Below the pieces are notes generated by a model. It was not told where the DNA came from. It saw nothing but the letters and a program-made list of their open reading frames with translations, and did not search any database. From Candidatus Nitrosopumilus sp. (GTDB taxonomy: Archaea > Thermoproteota > Nitrososphaeria > Nitrososphaerales > Nitrosopumilaceae), in the NCBI GenBank assembly GCA_018674605.1, contig JABGZU010000114.1:1-5440 (forward strand): a stretch of DNA of 5,440 bases. The letters are read 5' to 3'. Numbering within the stretch: position 1 is the first letter of the stretch; each line of letters starts with the position of its first letter. Position numbers and translations under genes: made by a program. Below, piece after piece: positions 1-5,440 of the stretch.

Positions 1-993
1 ACTGGAGGTACAATTGCAAGTAAAATTGATTACAGAACAGGTGCAGTTACACCAGTATTAACAGCTGAGGAATTAAATTCATCAGTTCCAGAACTTAGTA
101 AAATTGCAAACATTGACACAAAAGTACTATTTTCAGAATATTCAGAAAATATTATGCCTGAACATTGGTTAAAAATTGCTGAAACAATAAAAGAATACAG
201 TAAATCAGATTACTCAGGAATAATTATTGCTCACGGAACAGATACTATGCATTACACATCAGCGTATCTTTCTTTTTCACTAGCAGGTTTTCCAATACCA
301 ATAGCATTAGTTGGATCACAAAGATCATCAGATCGTGCATCATCAGATGCAGCACTAAATTTAATGGGAGCAGTAAAACTCCTTACCAAATCAAAAACAA
401 ATGGAATTTACATAACAATGCATCAAGATGAAAATGATGAAACGATTTCATGTCATATTGGTACACGTGTAAGAAAAAATCATACTAGTAAAAGAGGAGC
501 ATTTCAAACAGTTGGTAATGATCCAGCATTTTTAATTATAAATGAGGAAGTTCATAAAAATATTAAAACAGATTTTTTTGCAATAGATAAATTTAATCCA
601 AAAATAAAAATAAATGAAAAAGTCGCTCTAGTAAAATATTATCCAGGATATGATCCAGATTTGTTAAAAAACATAATAGATTCAGGGTACAAAGCAATAA
701 TTTTTGAAGGTACAGGACTAGGACATATTGGGAAAAATATGTATCCAATAATAAAAATGGCAAACAAAAAAGGAATTTTCATGGGAATGACTTCACAATG
801 TATTGATGGTAGAATAAGAATGACAGTTTACGAAAGTGGCAGAGATCTCTTAAATTTAGGAATTATTCCACTTGAAGATATGATTCCGGAAGTTGCATTA
901 GTTAAAGCAATGTGGGTAACAGGAAATACTGAAAAATATGATGAAATTAAAGAAAATATGCTTAATCAAATTGCATCAGAATTTACAACATGA
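1..993 (+). CDS. gatD: Glu-tRNA(Gln) amidotransferase subunit D, 5' partial
   Basis: This is the asparaginase-like subunit of archaeal GatDE. It hydrolyses an amide donor (Gln or Asn) and passes the ammonia to GatE for Glu-tRNA(Gln) amidation in the cytoplasm. The frame is open from base 1 and gives 330 residues before TGA; the first ATG (154) is internal. The window opens exactly on the asparaginase signature TGGTIAS, whose second Thr (window residue 4) is the expected nucleophile. The second catalytic motif HGTDTM supplies Thr80 and Asp81, and Lys159 in RVRKNHTSK is the likely catalytic lysine by alignment from memory. GTGLGH (237-242), TSQC (264-267) and the IPEVALVKAMW stretch (about 295-305) are typical of the GatD C-terminal domain. 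Full-length GatD is roughly 420-450 residues, so about 100 N-terminal residues, including the small GatD-specific domain, lie outside. gatE follows after 12 bases. The GatE partner next door separates it from plain L-asparaginase. Confidence 0.96.
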   Translation, partial: TGGTIASKIDYRTGAVTPVLTAEELNSSVPELSKIANIDTKVLFSEYSENIMPEHWLKIAETIKEYSKSDYSGIIIAHGTDTMHYTSAYLSFSLAGFPIPIALVGSQRSSDRASSDAALNLMGAVKLLTKSKTNGIYITMHQDENDETISCHIGTRVRKNHTSKRGAFQTVGNDPAFLIINEEVHKNIKTDFFAIDKFNPKIKINEKVALVKYYPGYDPDLLKNIIDSGYKAIIFEGTGLGHIGKNMYPIIKMANKKGIFMGMTSQCIDGRIRMTVYESGRDLLNLGIIPLEDMIPEVALVKAMWVTGNTEKYDEIKENMLNQIASEFTT

Positions 994-1005
994 CAAGATA
1001 ACGAT

Positions 1006-2913
1006 ATGGAAAAATTTTCAATAAAAGATGTAGGCGTGAAAGTAGGCTTAGAAATTCATCAACAGCTTGAAACTAAAAAAAAATTATTCTGTAATTGCAC
1101 TCCTATCGAATCAGATGATTACTCAATCAAATTTCAAAGAAAATTACGAGCTTCTAAAAGTGAATTAGGTGAATTTGATCCAGCTGCTCTATTTGAAAGT
1201 ACAAAATCAAAAACCATCATGTATTATGCAAATGAAGAAAGTAGTTGTTTAGTTGAACAAGATGAAGAGCCACCACATGAATTAGATGAAGATGCAAAAA
1301 AAATTGCATTAATCATTTCTTCTGCATTAAAATCAAATATTTTCAGTGAAATTTATCCTATGAGAAAAACGGTAATTGATGGTTCAAATACAACGGGATT
1401 TCAACGTACCATGTTAATTTCACAAGGTGGATTTTATAATGCTGGAGAAACAAAAATTGGAATTCAATCAATCTGTTTAGAAGAAGATGCTGCAAAAATT
1501 TTAGGAGAAGAAGGTAATGTTAGAAAATTTGGATTAGAGCGTTTAGGTGTACCACTAGTTGAAATTGCAACAGATCCTTTCGAAGTAAATTCAACAGAAA
1601 TTAAAAAAATTGCATTATCACTAGGAAGAATTTTGAGAAGTACAAAAAAAGTAAAAAGAGGATTAGGATCAATTCGACAAGATGTAAATGTATCAATTAA
1701 AGACGGAGGAGGAGTTGTAATTGAAGTTAAAGGAGTACAACAATTAGATCAATTAGAAAAAGTTGTAGAATATGAAGCAAAAAGACAACATGGATTATTA
1801 AAAATTTCAAAAAAAATACAAGAAAGGGATTGGACATATGACGATGAGGATAAAAAAGACATTACAGAATTGTTTTCAAAATGTAAATCAAAAATTATTC
1901 AGAATGCAATAAAGAAAGATCAGAGAATTATAGCCATATCATTCAAAAATATGGCTGGAATGTTTGGATATTTACCGTATGAAGGTATCAGATTAGGAAA
2001 AGAGGTGGCAGAACTAGTAAGATTTTTTGGGATTGGAGGGGTTTTTCATTCAGATGAATTACCAAATTATGGAATAGAAAAATCAGATTTAGAAGAATTA
2101 AAGAATTTATTAAAAATTAATGAAAATGATGCATTTTTGATTTTAGCATCTCCTAAAGAAAAAATCCATACAGTTATTGATCAAATTATCTTAAGAATAG
2201 AACATATCAAAAATCATGGCATACCAATAGATACAAGATTAGCTACTCAATCAGGTGAAACAAAATTTCTTAGACCAAGACCAGGAGCTGCAAGAATGTA
2301 TCCAGAAACAGATATCCCTCCAGTAATTATCAGCAAAAAAGAATTAACAGAGGCAGAACAAAATATTCCAAAATTATGGGATGATTCAATCAAAGATATA
2401 GAAATAAAATATAAGATAAATTTACAGCTTGCAGAACAAATTTTTGATTCTAAACATATTGAATTATTTGAAAATATAATTGAAAAAATAAAAACTAATC
2501 CAACATTTGTTGCATCAATTCTTTGTTCAACAATTACAAATTTGGAAAGAAAAGGATTAGATTCAAATTTATTAAAAAATAAAGACATATTCAAATTATT
2601 TGAATTATTAGAAAAAAGGAAAATTGCAAAAGAATCAATTGAAATAATATTTGAAAATATAATGTCTAAAAAATCAAAAAATATAGAAGAAGCTATGAAA
2701 AATACTTCAATTAAATCTATTAGTGAAGAAGATTTAGATAAAATTATCAAAGATATAGTAGATAAAAATCAAGAAATTATTAAAAATCAAAAAGAAAGGG
2801 CAATTGGACCGTTAATGGGAATTGTAATGAAGGAATTAAGAGGTAAAGTATCTGGAGAAATAATTAATAATCTTCTTTTAAAAAATATTAAAAAGAAAAT
2901 AGAAAGTAATTAA
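1006..2913 (+). CDS. gatE: Glu-tRNA(Gln) amidotransferase subunit E
   Basis: This is the tRNA-binding kinase/amidase subunit of GatDE. It phosphorylates the gamma-carboxyl of Glu on tRNA(Gln) with ATP, then replaces the phosphate with ammonia from GatD. The 635 residues are full length for GatE (about 620-640). The GatB/E catalytic domain begins with VGLEIHQQL (13-21) and KLFCNC (26-31). The family signature region ERLGVPLVEIATDP is at 178-191, followed by GSIRQDVNVS (221-230) and the EVKGVQQLDQLEKVVEYE stretch (240-257). An AspRS-like GAD insertion, which distinguishes GatE from bacterial GatB, spans about 285-405. RPRPGAARMYPETDIPP (423-439) returns to the core. The C-terminal helical and YqeY-like tail (about 465-632) contains the conserved GPLMGIVMKELRGKVSGE (601-618), which contacts tRNA in this family. 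The ATG at 1006 is chosen because it fits the family N-terminus and lies 12 bases after the gatD stop. I see no Shine-Dalgarno match there, so translation may depend on coupling to gatD. Confidence 0.97.
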   Translation: MEKFSIKDVGVKVGLEIHQQLETKKKLFCNCTPIESDDYSIKFQRKLRASKSELGEFDPAALFESTKSKTIMYYANEESSCLVEQDEEPPHELDEDAKKIALIISSALKSNIFSEIYPMRKTVIDGSNTTGFQRTMLISQGGFYNAGETKIGIQSICLEEDAAKILGEEGNVRKFGLERLGVPLVEIATDPFEVNSTEIKKIALSLGRILRSTKKVKRGLGSIRQDVNVSIKDGGGVVIEVKGVQQLDQLEKVVEYEAKRQHGLLKISKKIQERDWTYDDEDKKDITELFSKCKSKIIQNAIKKDQRIIAISFKNMAGMFGYLPYEGIRLGKEVAELVRFFGIGGVFHSDELPNYGIEKSDLEELKNLLKINENDAFLILASPKEKIHTVIDQIILRIEHIKNHGIPIDTRLATQSGETKFLRPRPGAARMYPETDIPPVIISKKELTEAEQNIPKLWDDSIKDIEIKYKINLQLAEQIFDSKHIELFENIIEKIKTNPTFVASILCSTITNLERKGLDSNLLKNKDIFKLFELLEKRKIAKESIEIIFENIMSKKSKNIEEAMKNTSIKSISEEDLDKIIKDIVDKNQEIIKNQKERAIGPLMGIVMKELRGKVSGEIINNLLLKNIKKKIESN

Positions 2914-2914
2914 T

Positions 2915-2919
2915 AAAAA
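2915..2919 (-). terminator. T-tract end of tRNA-Leu transcript
   Basis: Read on the minus strand, five T residues follow immediately after the tRNA discriminator base, without a separate hairpin. Short U-tracts of this kind are the known intrinsic stop signal of archaeal RNA polymerase. This one starts 2 bases from the last base of the gatE stop codon, so the tRNA transcript probably ends at, or runs into, the 3' end of gatE. The call rests on the T-run and its position only. Confidence 0.45.
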
Positions 2920-3004
2920 TGCGGAAAGTGGGATTTGAACCCACGAACTCCTAAAAGATAAGGATCTGAACCTTACACCGTTGACCAGGCTGGGTGATTC
3001 CCGC
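2920..3004 (-). tRNA. tRNA-Leu (anticodon CAG)
   Basis: This 85-nt type II tRNA decodes CUG leucine codons. On the minus strand the acceptor arms GCGGGAA and TTTCCGC pair over 7 bp with one G.T wobble, and the discriminator base is A (2920), as expected for leucine. The D-arm has a 3-bp stem ACC/GGT, and its loop contains the conserved GG. The anticodon stem TAAGG/CCTTA closes the loop TTCAGAT, with CAG at 2966-2968. A 14-nt variable arm (TCTTTTAGGAGTTC) folds as CTTT/GGAG with two wobble pairs. The T-arm is GTGGG, TTCAAAT, CCCAC. There is no intron, and CCA is not encoded (T residues follow the discriminator), so it must be added enzymatically. Type II tRNAs are Leu or Ser; the anticodon and A73 make it Leu. 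Confidence 0.96.
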
Positions 3005-3082
3005 ACCGTGAATTTTTAAATTCTGAGATAAGTTTCTTTATTATACAACAAAATAACAACATCAAATTAACCAAGTGATAAA
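3005..3082. promoter_or_regulatory. Divergent AT-rich promoter spacer
   Basis: This 78-base spacer must hold the start signals for tRNA-Leu (minus strand) and for the 54-codon gene (plus strand). The best TATA-like element is at 3037-3045: TTTATTATA on the plus strand, TATAATAAA on the minus strand. Using the usual archaeal distance of about 26 bases from TATA centre to transcription start, the plus start would fall near 3067, giving a 16-base leader that includes the ribosome binding site. The minus start would fall near 3015, giving a leader of about 11 bases before the tRNA. A second AT-rich block, AATTTTTAAATT (3011-3022), lies too close to the tRNA to be its TATA box. I see no clear BRE. 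The spacing is compatible, but no start site is shown. Confidence 0.4.
3075..3079 (+). promoter_or_regulatory. Ribosome binding site of the small Cys/His gene
   Basis: GTGAT matches part of the archaeal Shine-Dalgarno GGAGGTGAT, complementary to the conserved 16S rRNA 3' end. Three bases separate it from the ATG at 3083. It supports that ATG as the start of a gene too short to stand on length alone. Confidence 0.5.
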
Positions 3083-3247
3083 ATGGAATTTAGAGAAGTT
3101 TATTGTATAAGTTGTAAAAAAGTAGTTGGATGTTATAACATTAAATTTTTCACGGAAGATAAAATTGCAGAGATAATACAAACAAATCATGTATCACATA
3201 TTAGAAATGGACATGAAGTAAATCTCAGGAAATTAATAAAAAACTAA
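3083..3247 (+). CDS. Small Cys/His protein, function unknown
   Basis: I do not recognise this 54-residue protein. It begins MEFREVYCISCKKVVG and has a Cys8-x2-Cys11 pair followed by Cys17, then three histidines (36, 39 and 44) in a hydrophilic C-terminal half. The CxxC knuckle with downstream His residues could bind one zinc ion in a small ribbon or finger; this is inference, since the order does not match a classic C2H2 spacing. No signal peptide or membrane segment is visible, so it is probably cytoplasmic, and the Lys/Arg content would allow a nucleic-acid role. Support for a real gene: a GTGAT ribosome binding site just upstream, a TATA-like element at a suitable distance, no other gene on either strand over nearly all its length, and a T-tract soon after the stop. 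Its TAA overlaps the stop codon of the converging nucleotidase gene. Confidence 0.65.
   Translation: MEFREVYCISCKKVVGCYNIKFFTEDKIAEIIQTNHVSHIRNGHEVNLRKLIKN
3238..3243 (-). terminator. T-tract after the nucleotidase gene
   Basis: On the minus strand six T residues directly follow the TAG stop (3246-3244) of the nucleotidase gene. This could be the intrinsic terminator of the dnaK-dnaJ-nucleotidase transcript. The tract lies inside the last codons of the converging small gene. The call rests on the T-run and its position only. Confidence 0.4.
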
Positions 3248-3783
3248 TTTGATTTAATTTTTTTAATTGCTTCCACCAGATTTGAAATTCTATGTAAATT
3301 GGGATTGGAAATATGTTGATTCCAAGGTTGAGAGTATAAAATTACTTTTTTATTATTTTCAAGAAATTTTAATGCATTCAAAGGTGAATCATCAATAAAT
3401 ACATCATAATCTAAATCAGATTTCATTGGACCATCAATTACTGACACATAATTATCATATACAATATTATGATGTTTTAACCAACTCTTTACAAAAATAT
3501 CAGTGGAACGTTCTCTAGCAGTTACAATATCTATTTGACCAAAAATTGAAAGATCTTTTGTTATATCTGATAAATTTTCTTGTGTAGTAGGAATAGATTG
3601 CCAGTTTTTCCAACAATAACTTAATTCTGAATAAAAATCAAAGGGGTTAATATCAAATTTTTTCCAAAATTCCCAATCAGTTACTTGATTTTTAGAAATA
3701 TGAGGTCTAATGGAGTTACTATAATTTAACCAGGATATTATTACATCTGCAAGAACGCCATCAACATCTAATGCAATTTTCAT
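3244..3783 (-). CDS. HAD-superfamily 5'(3')-deoxyribonucleotidase-like phosphatase
   Basis: This predicted cytoplasmic Mg-dependent HAD phosphatase resembles the NT5C 5'(3')-deoxyribonucleotidase family, which dephosphorylates (deoxy)nucleoside monophosphates; its actual substrate cannot be read from sequence. With the ATG at 3783 it has 179 residues, near the family's usual 180-200. HAD motif I is DVDGVLAD, with nucleophile Asp6 and acid/base Asp8. Motif II is VTAR (Thr88). Lys121 is a candidate for motif III, and motif IV is FIDDSP with Asp131 and Asp132. YSQPWN (150-155) is the PWN signature common in this family. A TTG at 3792, directly abutting the dnaJ stop, would add three residues (start-I-V). 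I prefer the ATG because MKIALDVDGV places motif I at the usual distance from the N-terminus. It lies 9 bases after dnaJ, so it is probably the last gene of that transcript, with translation possibly coupled to dnaJ termination. Confidence 0.85.
   Translation of the reverse strand: MKIALDVDGVLADVIISWLNYSNSIRPHISKNQVTDWEFWKKFDINPFDFYSELSYCWKNWQSIPTTQENLSDITKDLSIFGQIDIVTARERSTDIFVKSWLKHHNIVYDNYVSVIDGPMKSDLDYDVFIDDSPLNALKFLENNKKVILYSQPWNQHISNPNLHRISNLVEAIKKIKSN
3258..3264 (+). terminator. T-tract downstream of the small Cys/His gene
   Basis: Seven T residues begin 11 bases after the TAA of the 54-codon gene, within the 3' coding end of the converging nucleotidase gene. This matches the U-tract stop signals of archaeal RNA polymerase. 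With the A-run at 3238-3243 it forms an imperfect AT-only inverted repeat around the shared stop codons. The call rests on the T-run and its position only. Confidence 0.4.
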
Positions 3784-3792
3784 TACTATCAA

Positions 3793-4845
3793 CTAATCAA
3801 AAGTTTTTTGAAATTCATCTAAGAGATTTTTTTGATGTTTACTAAGTTTTTTAGGAATATTTACAACCATTCGAACATACTGATCTCCTGTTCCTCTTGA
3901 ATTAATATGAGAAACTCCTTTTCCTTTTAGTTTTATTATTGTATTTGGTTGACTACCAGATTCAACTTTGATTTTTTCATTTCCTTGTAAAGTTGGAACA
4001 CTGATTTCACGACCTAATGCAGCATCAATCATAGAGATATCTTGATCATAAAAAATATCTTTTCCATCTCTATTGAAAAATCTATGAGGTTGTACTTTAA
4101 CACGTATTACTAAATCTCCATTTACTCCATCAGGAATTTCATTACCTTCATTAGAAACAACATAATCACCAGAATCTATTCCAGGTGGAATTTCAAAGTC
4201 AACTTTTTTAGTTCCTTTAATTCGTCCTTGTCCATTACAATTACCACACGGTGTTTCTATCATAGAACCTTGACCTTGGCAAGTAGGACATGGTGCAGCA
4301 GTTACAAATGAAGCAAACCCCATATTACGAGTTTGTCTTACTTCTCCCTGACCATTGCATGTTGTACATGTTTTTTTATTAGTACCAGGTTTACAACCAG
4401 AACCCTGACAATTATTACATTTAATCTGTTTTTGTAAATTAATTTCCATTTTTTTTCCATGTAGCACGTCTTCTAAGGTTACAGTTGTTTGGTAAAGAAG
4501 ATCAGATCCACGTTGTTGTTGAGTAAAACCTCCATCACCACGACCAAAAATGGATTCAAAAATATCATTAAATCCTCCACCACCACGACCTTGAAAAATA
4601 TCATCATTGCTATATCGACCATCAACTCCAGCATGTCCATGTTGATCATAGGTTTGTTTTTTTTCAGAATCTGAAAGAATGGCATATGCCTCAGAAATTT
4701 CTTTGAAATGCTCTCCAGCATCTGCAGATTGATTACGATCAGGATGAAATTTTAATGCTAATTTTCGATACTGGTTTTTAATTTCATCTGGAGAAGAGGT
4801 TTTAGAAACTCCTAAAACTTCATAATAATCACGTTTTGCACTCAT
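3793..4845 (-). CDS. dnaJ: Chaperone protein DnaJ (type A Hsp40)
   Basis: This is the cochaperone that delivers unfolded clients to DnaK and stimulates its ATPase in the cytoplasm. The 350 residues are slightly short of the usual 370-380 but carry every domain. The J domain (about 5-70) has HPD at 34-36. A Gly/Phe-rich linker (about 86-107) has several GG runs and FxxIF segments. The zinc-binding domain has four intact CxxCxGxG repeats, with cysteine pairs at 143/146, 160/163, 186/189 and 200/203. The C-terminal substrate-binding and dimerisation domains run from about 210 to 350, including IPPGIDSGD and VKVQPHRFF. The start is supported by the family N-terminus (KRDYYEVLGV) and by GAGG 9 bases upstream. 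It lies 49 bases downstream of dnaK, so the two are probably co-transcribed. The type A architecture is bacterial in style, consistent with the known bacterial origin of Hsp70 systems in mesophilic archaea. Confidence 0.98.
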   Translation of the reverse strand: MSAKRDYYEVLGVSKTSSPDEIKNQYRKLALKFHPDRNQSADAGEHFKEISEAYAILSDSEKKQTYDQHGHAGVDGRYSNDDIFQGRGGGGFNDIFESIFGRGDGGFTQQQRGSDLLYQTTVTLEDVLHGKKMEINLQKQIKCNNCQGSGCKPGTNKKTCTTCNGQGEVRQTRNMGFASFVTAAPCPTCQGQGSMIETPCGNCNGQGRIKGTKKVDFEIPPGIDSGDYVVSNEGNEIPDGVNGDLVIRVKVQPHRFFNRDGKDIFYDQDISMIDAALGREISVPTLQGNEKIKVESGSQPNTIIKLKGKGVSHINSRGTGDQYVRMVVNIPKKLSKHQKNLLDEFQKTFD

Positions 4846-4854
4846 GAGTTATTT

Positions 4855-4858
4855 CCTC
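4855..4858 (-). promoter_or_regulatory. Ribosome binding site of dnaJ
   Basis: On the minus strand GAGG (within TGAGGA) lies 9 bases before the dnaJ ATG and matches the core of the Shine-Dalgarno sequence. It fixes the ATG at 4845 as the start. It also argues that the dnaJ message extends upstream at least this far, as expected if it is read through from dnaK. Confidence 0.6.
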
Positions 4859-4894
4859 ATCATAATTACACTATAAATGATTGAATTTGAGAAA

Positions 4895-5440
4895 TTAGTT
4901 AGTTTTTGTATCATCAGTTGAATCGGATTTAGTAGTTTGTCCATCTGCACCTTGTTGTCCATCTGCACCTGGAGGAGGAGTAGCATTTTTGTATAATTCT
5001 GTGGTTACTTCATTAACCAAAGACTGAAGTGCTTCAAGTTTAGGTTTTAATTCAGATGGTTCTTTATCTAAAACTTCTTTCACTTCTTTTACTGCATCAG
5101 TAATTTTAATTCCTTGTTCTTGTGAAATTTTATCTTTTAAATCATGATTTACTAATTTTTCAGTAGTATAGATATAACTCTCTGCTTCATTTTTAAGATC
5201 AATTTTTTCCTTTTTTACTTTATCTTCATCAGAAAACTTTTCAGCATCCTCTTTTAATTTTTCAATTTCTTCTGGAGATAATTTTGAATTAGATTCAATA
5301 GTAATTTTTGCTTCTTTTTGTGTACCAAGATCTTTTGCGGTAACATTAATAATTCCATTTGCATCAATATCAAATTTAACTTCTATTTGTGGGACTCCTC
5401 TTGGAGCTGGTGGTAAATCAGTAAGATTGAAACTTCCTAA
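4895..5440 (-). CDS. dnaK: Chaperone protein DnaK (Hsp70), C-terminal part
   Basis: This is the ATP-dependent Hsp70 chaperone; only the last 181 residues are inside, and the frame stays open through the right edge. The visible part starts in the beta substrate-binding domain with LGSFNLTDLPPAPRGVPQIE, then FDIDANGI and VTAKD, all highly conserved in DnaK. The alpha-helical lid follows from about LSPEEIEKLKEDAEKF, rich in Lys and Glu, to about the TTELYKNA segment. The last 30 or so residues form a flexible tail, PPPGADGQQGADGQ followed by an acidic Ser/Thr/Asp stretch, with no EEVD end as in eukaryotic cytosolic Hsp70. The nucleotide-binding domain (about 380 residues) and much of the beta domain lie beyond the window. 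The GTG at 5083 is an internal valine codon, not a start. dnaJ follows after 49 bases; grpE, if clustered, would be upstream outside the window. Confidence 0.97.
   Translation of the reverse strand, partial: LGSFNLTDLPPAPRGVPQIEVKFDIDANGIINVTAKDLGTQKEAKITIESNSKLSPEEIEKLKEDAEKFSDEDKVKKEKIDLKNEAESYIYTTEKLVNHDLKDKISQEQGIKITDAVKEVKEVLDKEPSELKPKLEALQSLVNEVTTELYKNATPPPGADGQQGADGQTTKSDSTDDTKTN
4937..4969 (-). repeat. 18-base tandem repeat in the dnaK tail
   Basis: On the minus strand the 15-mer GGTGCAGATGGACAA occurs twice without mismatch (4969-4955 and 4951-4937), joined by CAA, a period of 18 bases. It is in frame and encodes GADGQ-Q-GADGQ in the disordered DnaK tail. Perfect identity, including synonymous positions, suggests a recent in-frame duplication. 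Confidence 0.85.

Noticed and set aside
317..352. Repeated CATCAGAT-like words in gatD
   Set aside because: They encode SSDRASSDAA, a conserved family motif; the repetition comes from similar codons, not a DNA repeat.
154..993. Reading gatD as starting at the ATG at 154
   Set aside because: The same frame is open to base 1 and encodes the asparaginase catalytic motif TGGTIAS upstream of that ATG, so the gene is cut by the window edge.
2247..2750. Long open frame antisense to gatE
   Set aside because: It is a shadow of the AT-rich gatE frame. The translation is a low-complexity Ser/Ile/Phe-rich string, and gatE is conserved throughout this stretch.
4479..4721. Open frames on both strands inside dnaJ
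   Set aside because: These overlap the J domain and Gly/Phe linker coding sequence in other frames, have low-complexity translations and no start signals.
4872..4877. TTTATA (minus strand) as a private dnaJ promoter in the dnaK-dnaJ gap
   Set aside because: The start it predicts (near 4849) would lie downstream of the dnaJ ribosome binding site at 4855-4858 and exclude it from the mRNA. Read-through from dnaK explains the layout better.
4971..4980. GGAGGAGGAG on the plus strand as a ribosome binding site
   Set aside because: It is the complement of the proline codons in the dnaK tail, and no plus-strand gene follows it.
4895..5083. A separate 62-residue gene starting with GTG
   Set aside because: The frame continues unbroken to the window edge with conserved DnaK sequence; it is the DnaK C-terminus.

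Overview
The window looks like an ordinary core-genome stretch of a low-GC, mesophilic archaeon, most likely an ammonia-oxidising Thaumarchaeote (Nitrosopumilus-like). Four things point there. It has gatD and gatE, the archaea-specific Glu-tRNA(Gln) amidotransferase genes. The tRNA-Leu gene has no encoded CCA. The composition is strongly AT-rich, with T-tract ends instead of classic hairpin terminators. A bacterial-type dnaK-dnaJ pair sits beside these genes, as is known in mesophilic archaea that acquired the Hsp70 system from bacteria. The lineage is an inference from gene content; no marker here settles it.

Left half (+ strand, 1-2913): the 3' part of gatD (its N-terminus lies before the window), then a complete gatE 12 bases downstream. 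Together they make GatDE, which converts misacylated Glu-tRNA(Gln) to Gln-tRNA(Gln). GatD releases ammonia from an amide donor, and GatE activates the glutamyl-tRNA and amidates it.

Middle (2914-3247): a type II tRNA-Leu(CAG) gene on the minus strand ends only 6 bases from the gatE stop codon. A 78-base divergent AT-rich spacer follows, and then a 54-codon + strand gene for an unrecognised small Cys/His-containing protein. That gene converges on the next one so tightly that the two stop codons share bases.

Right half (- strand, 3244-5440): reading leftward, the 3' end of dnaK, then complete dnaJ (type A, with all four zinc-centre repeats), then a HAD-fold 5'(3')-deoxyribonucleotidase-like gene. 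Spacings are 49 and 9 bases, which suggests one transcript. DnaK and DnaJ form the Hsp70 chaperone cycle; grpE is not in the window. The nucleotidase has no obvious functional link to the chaperones.

I found no mobile element, CRISPR array, phage gene or evidence of a new multi-gene system. The points most worth a second look are the small Cys/His protein, the stop-on-stop convergent junction with T-tracts on both strands, the tRNA abutting gatE, and an 18-base tandem repeat in the DnaK tail. No stretch over 300 bases lacks a gene.
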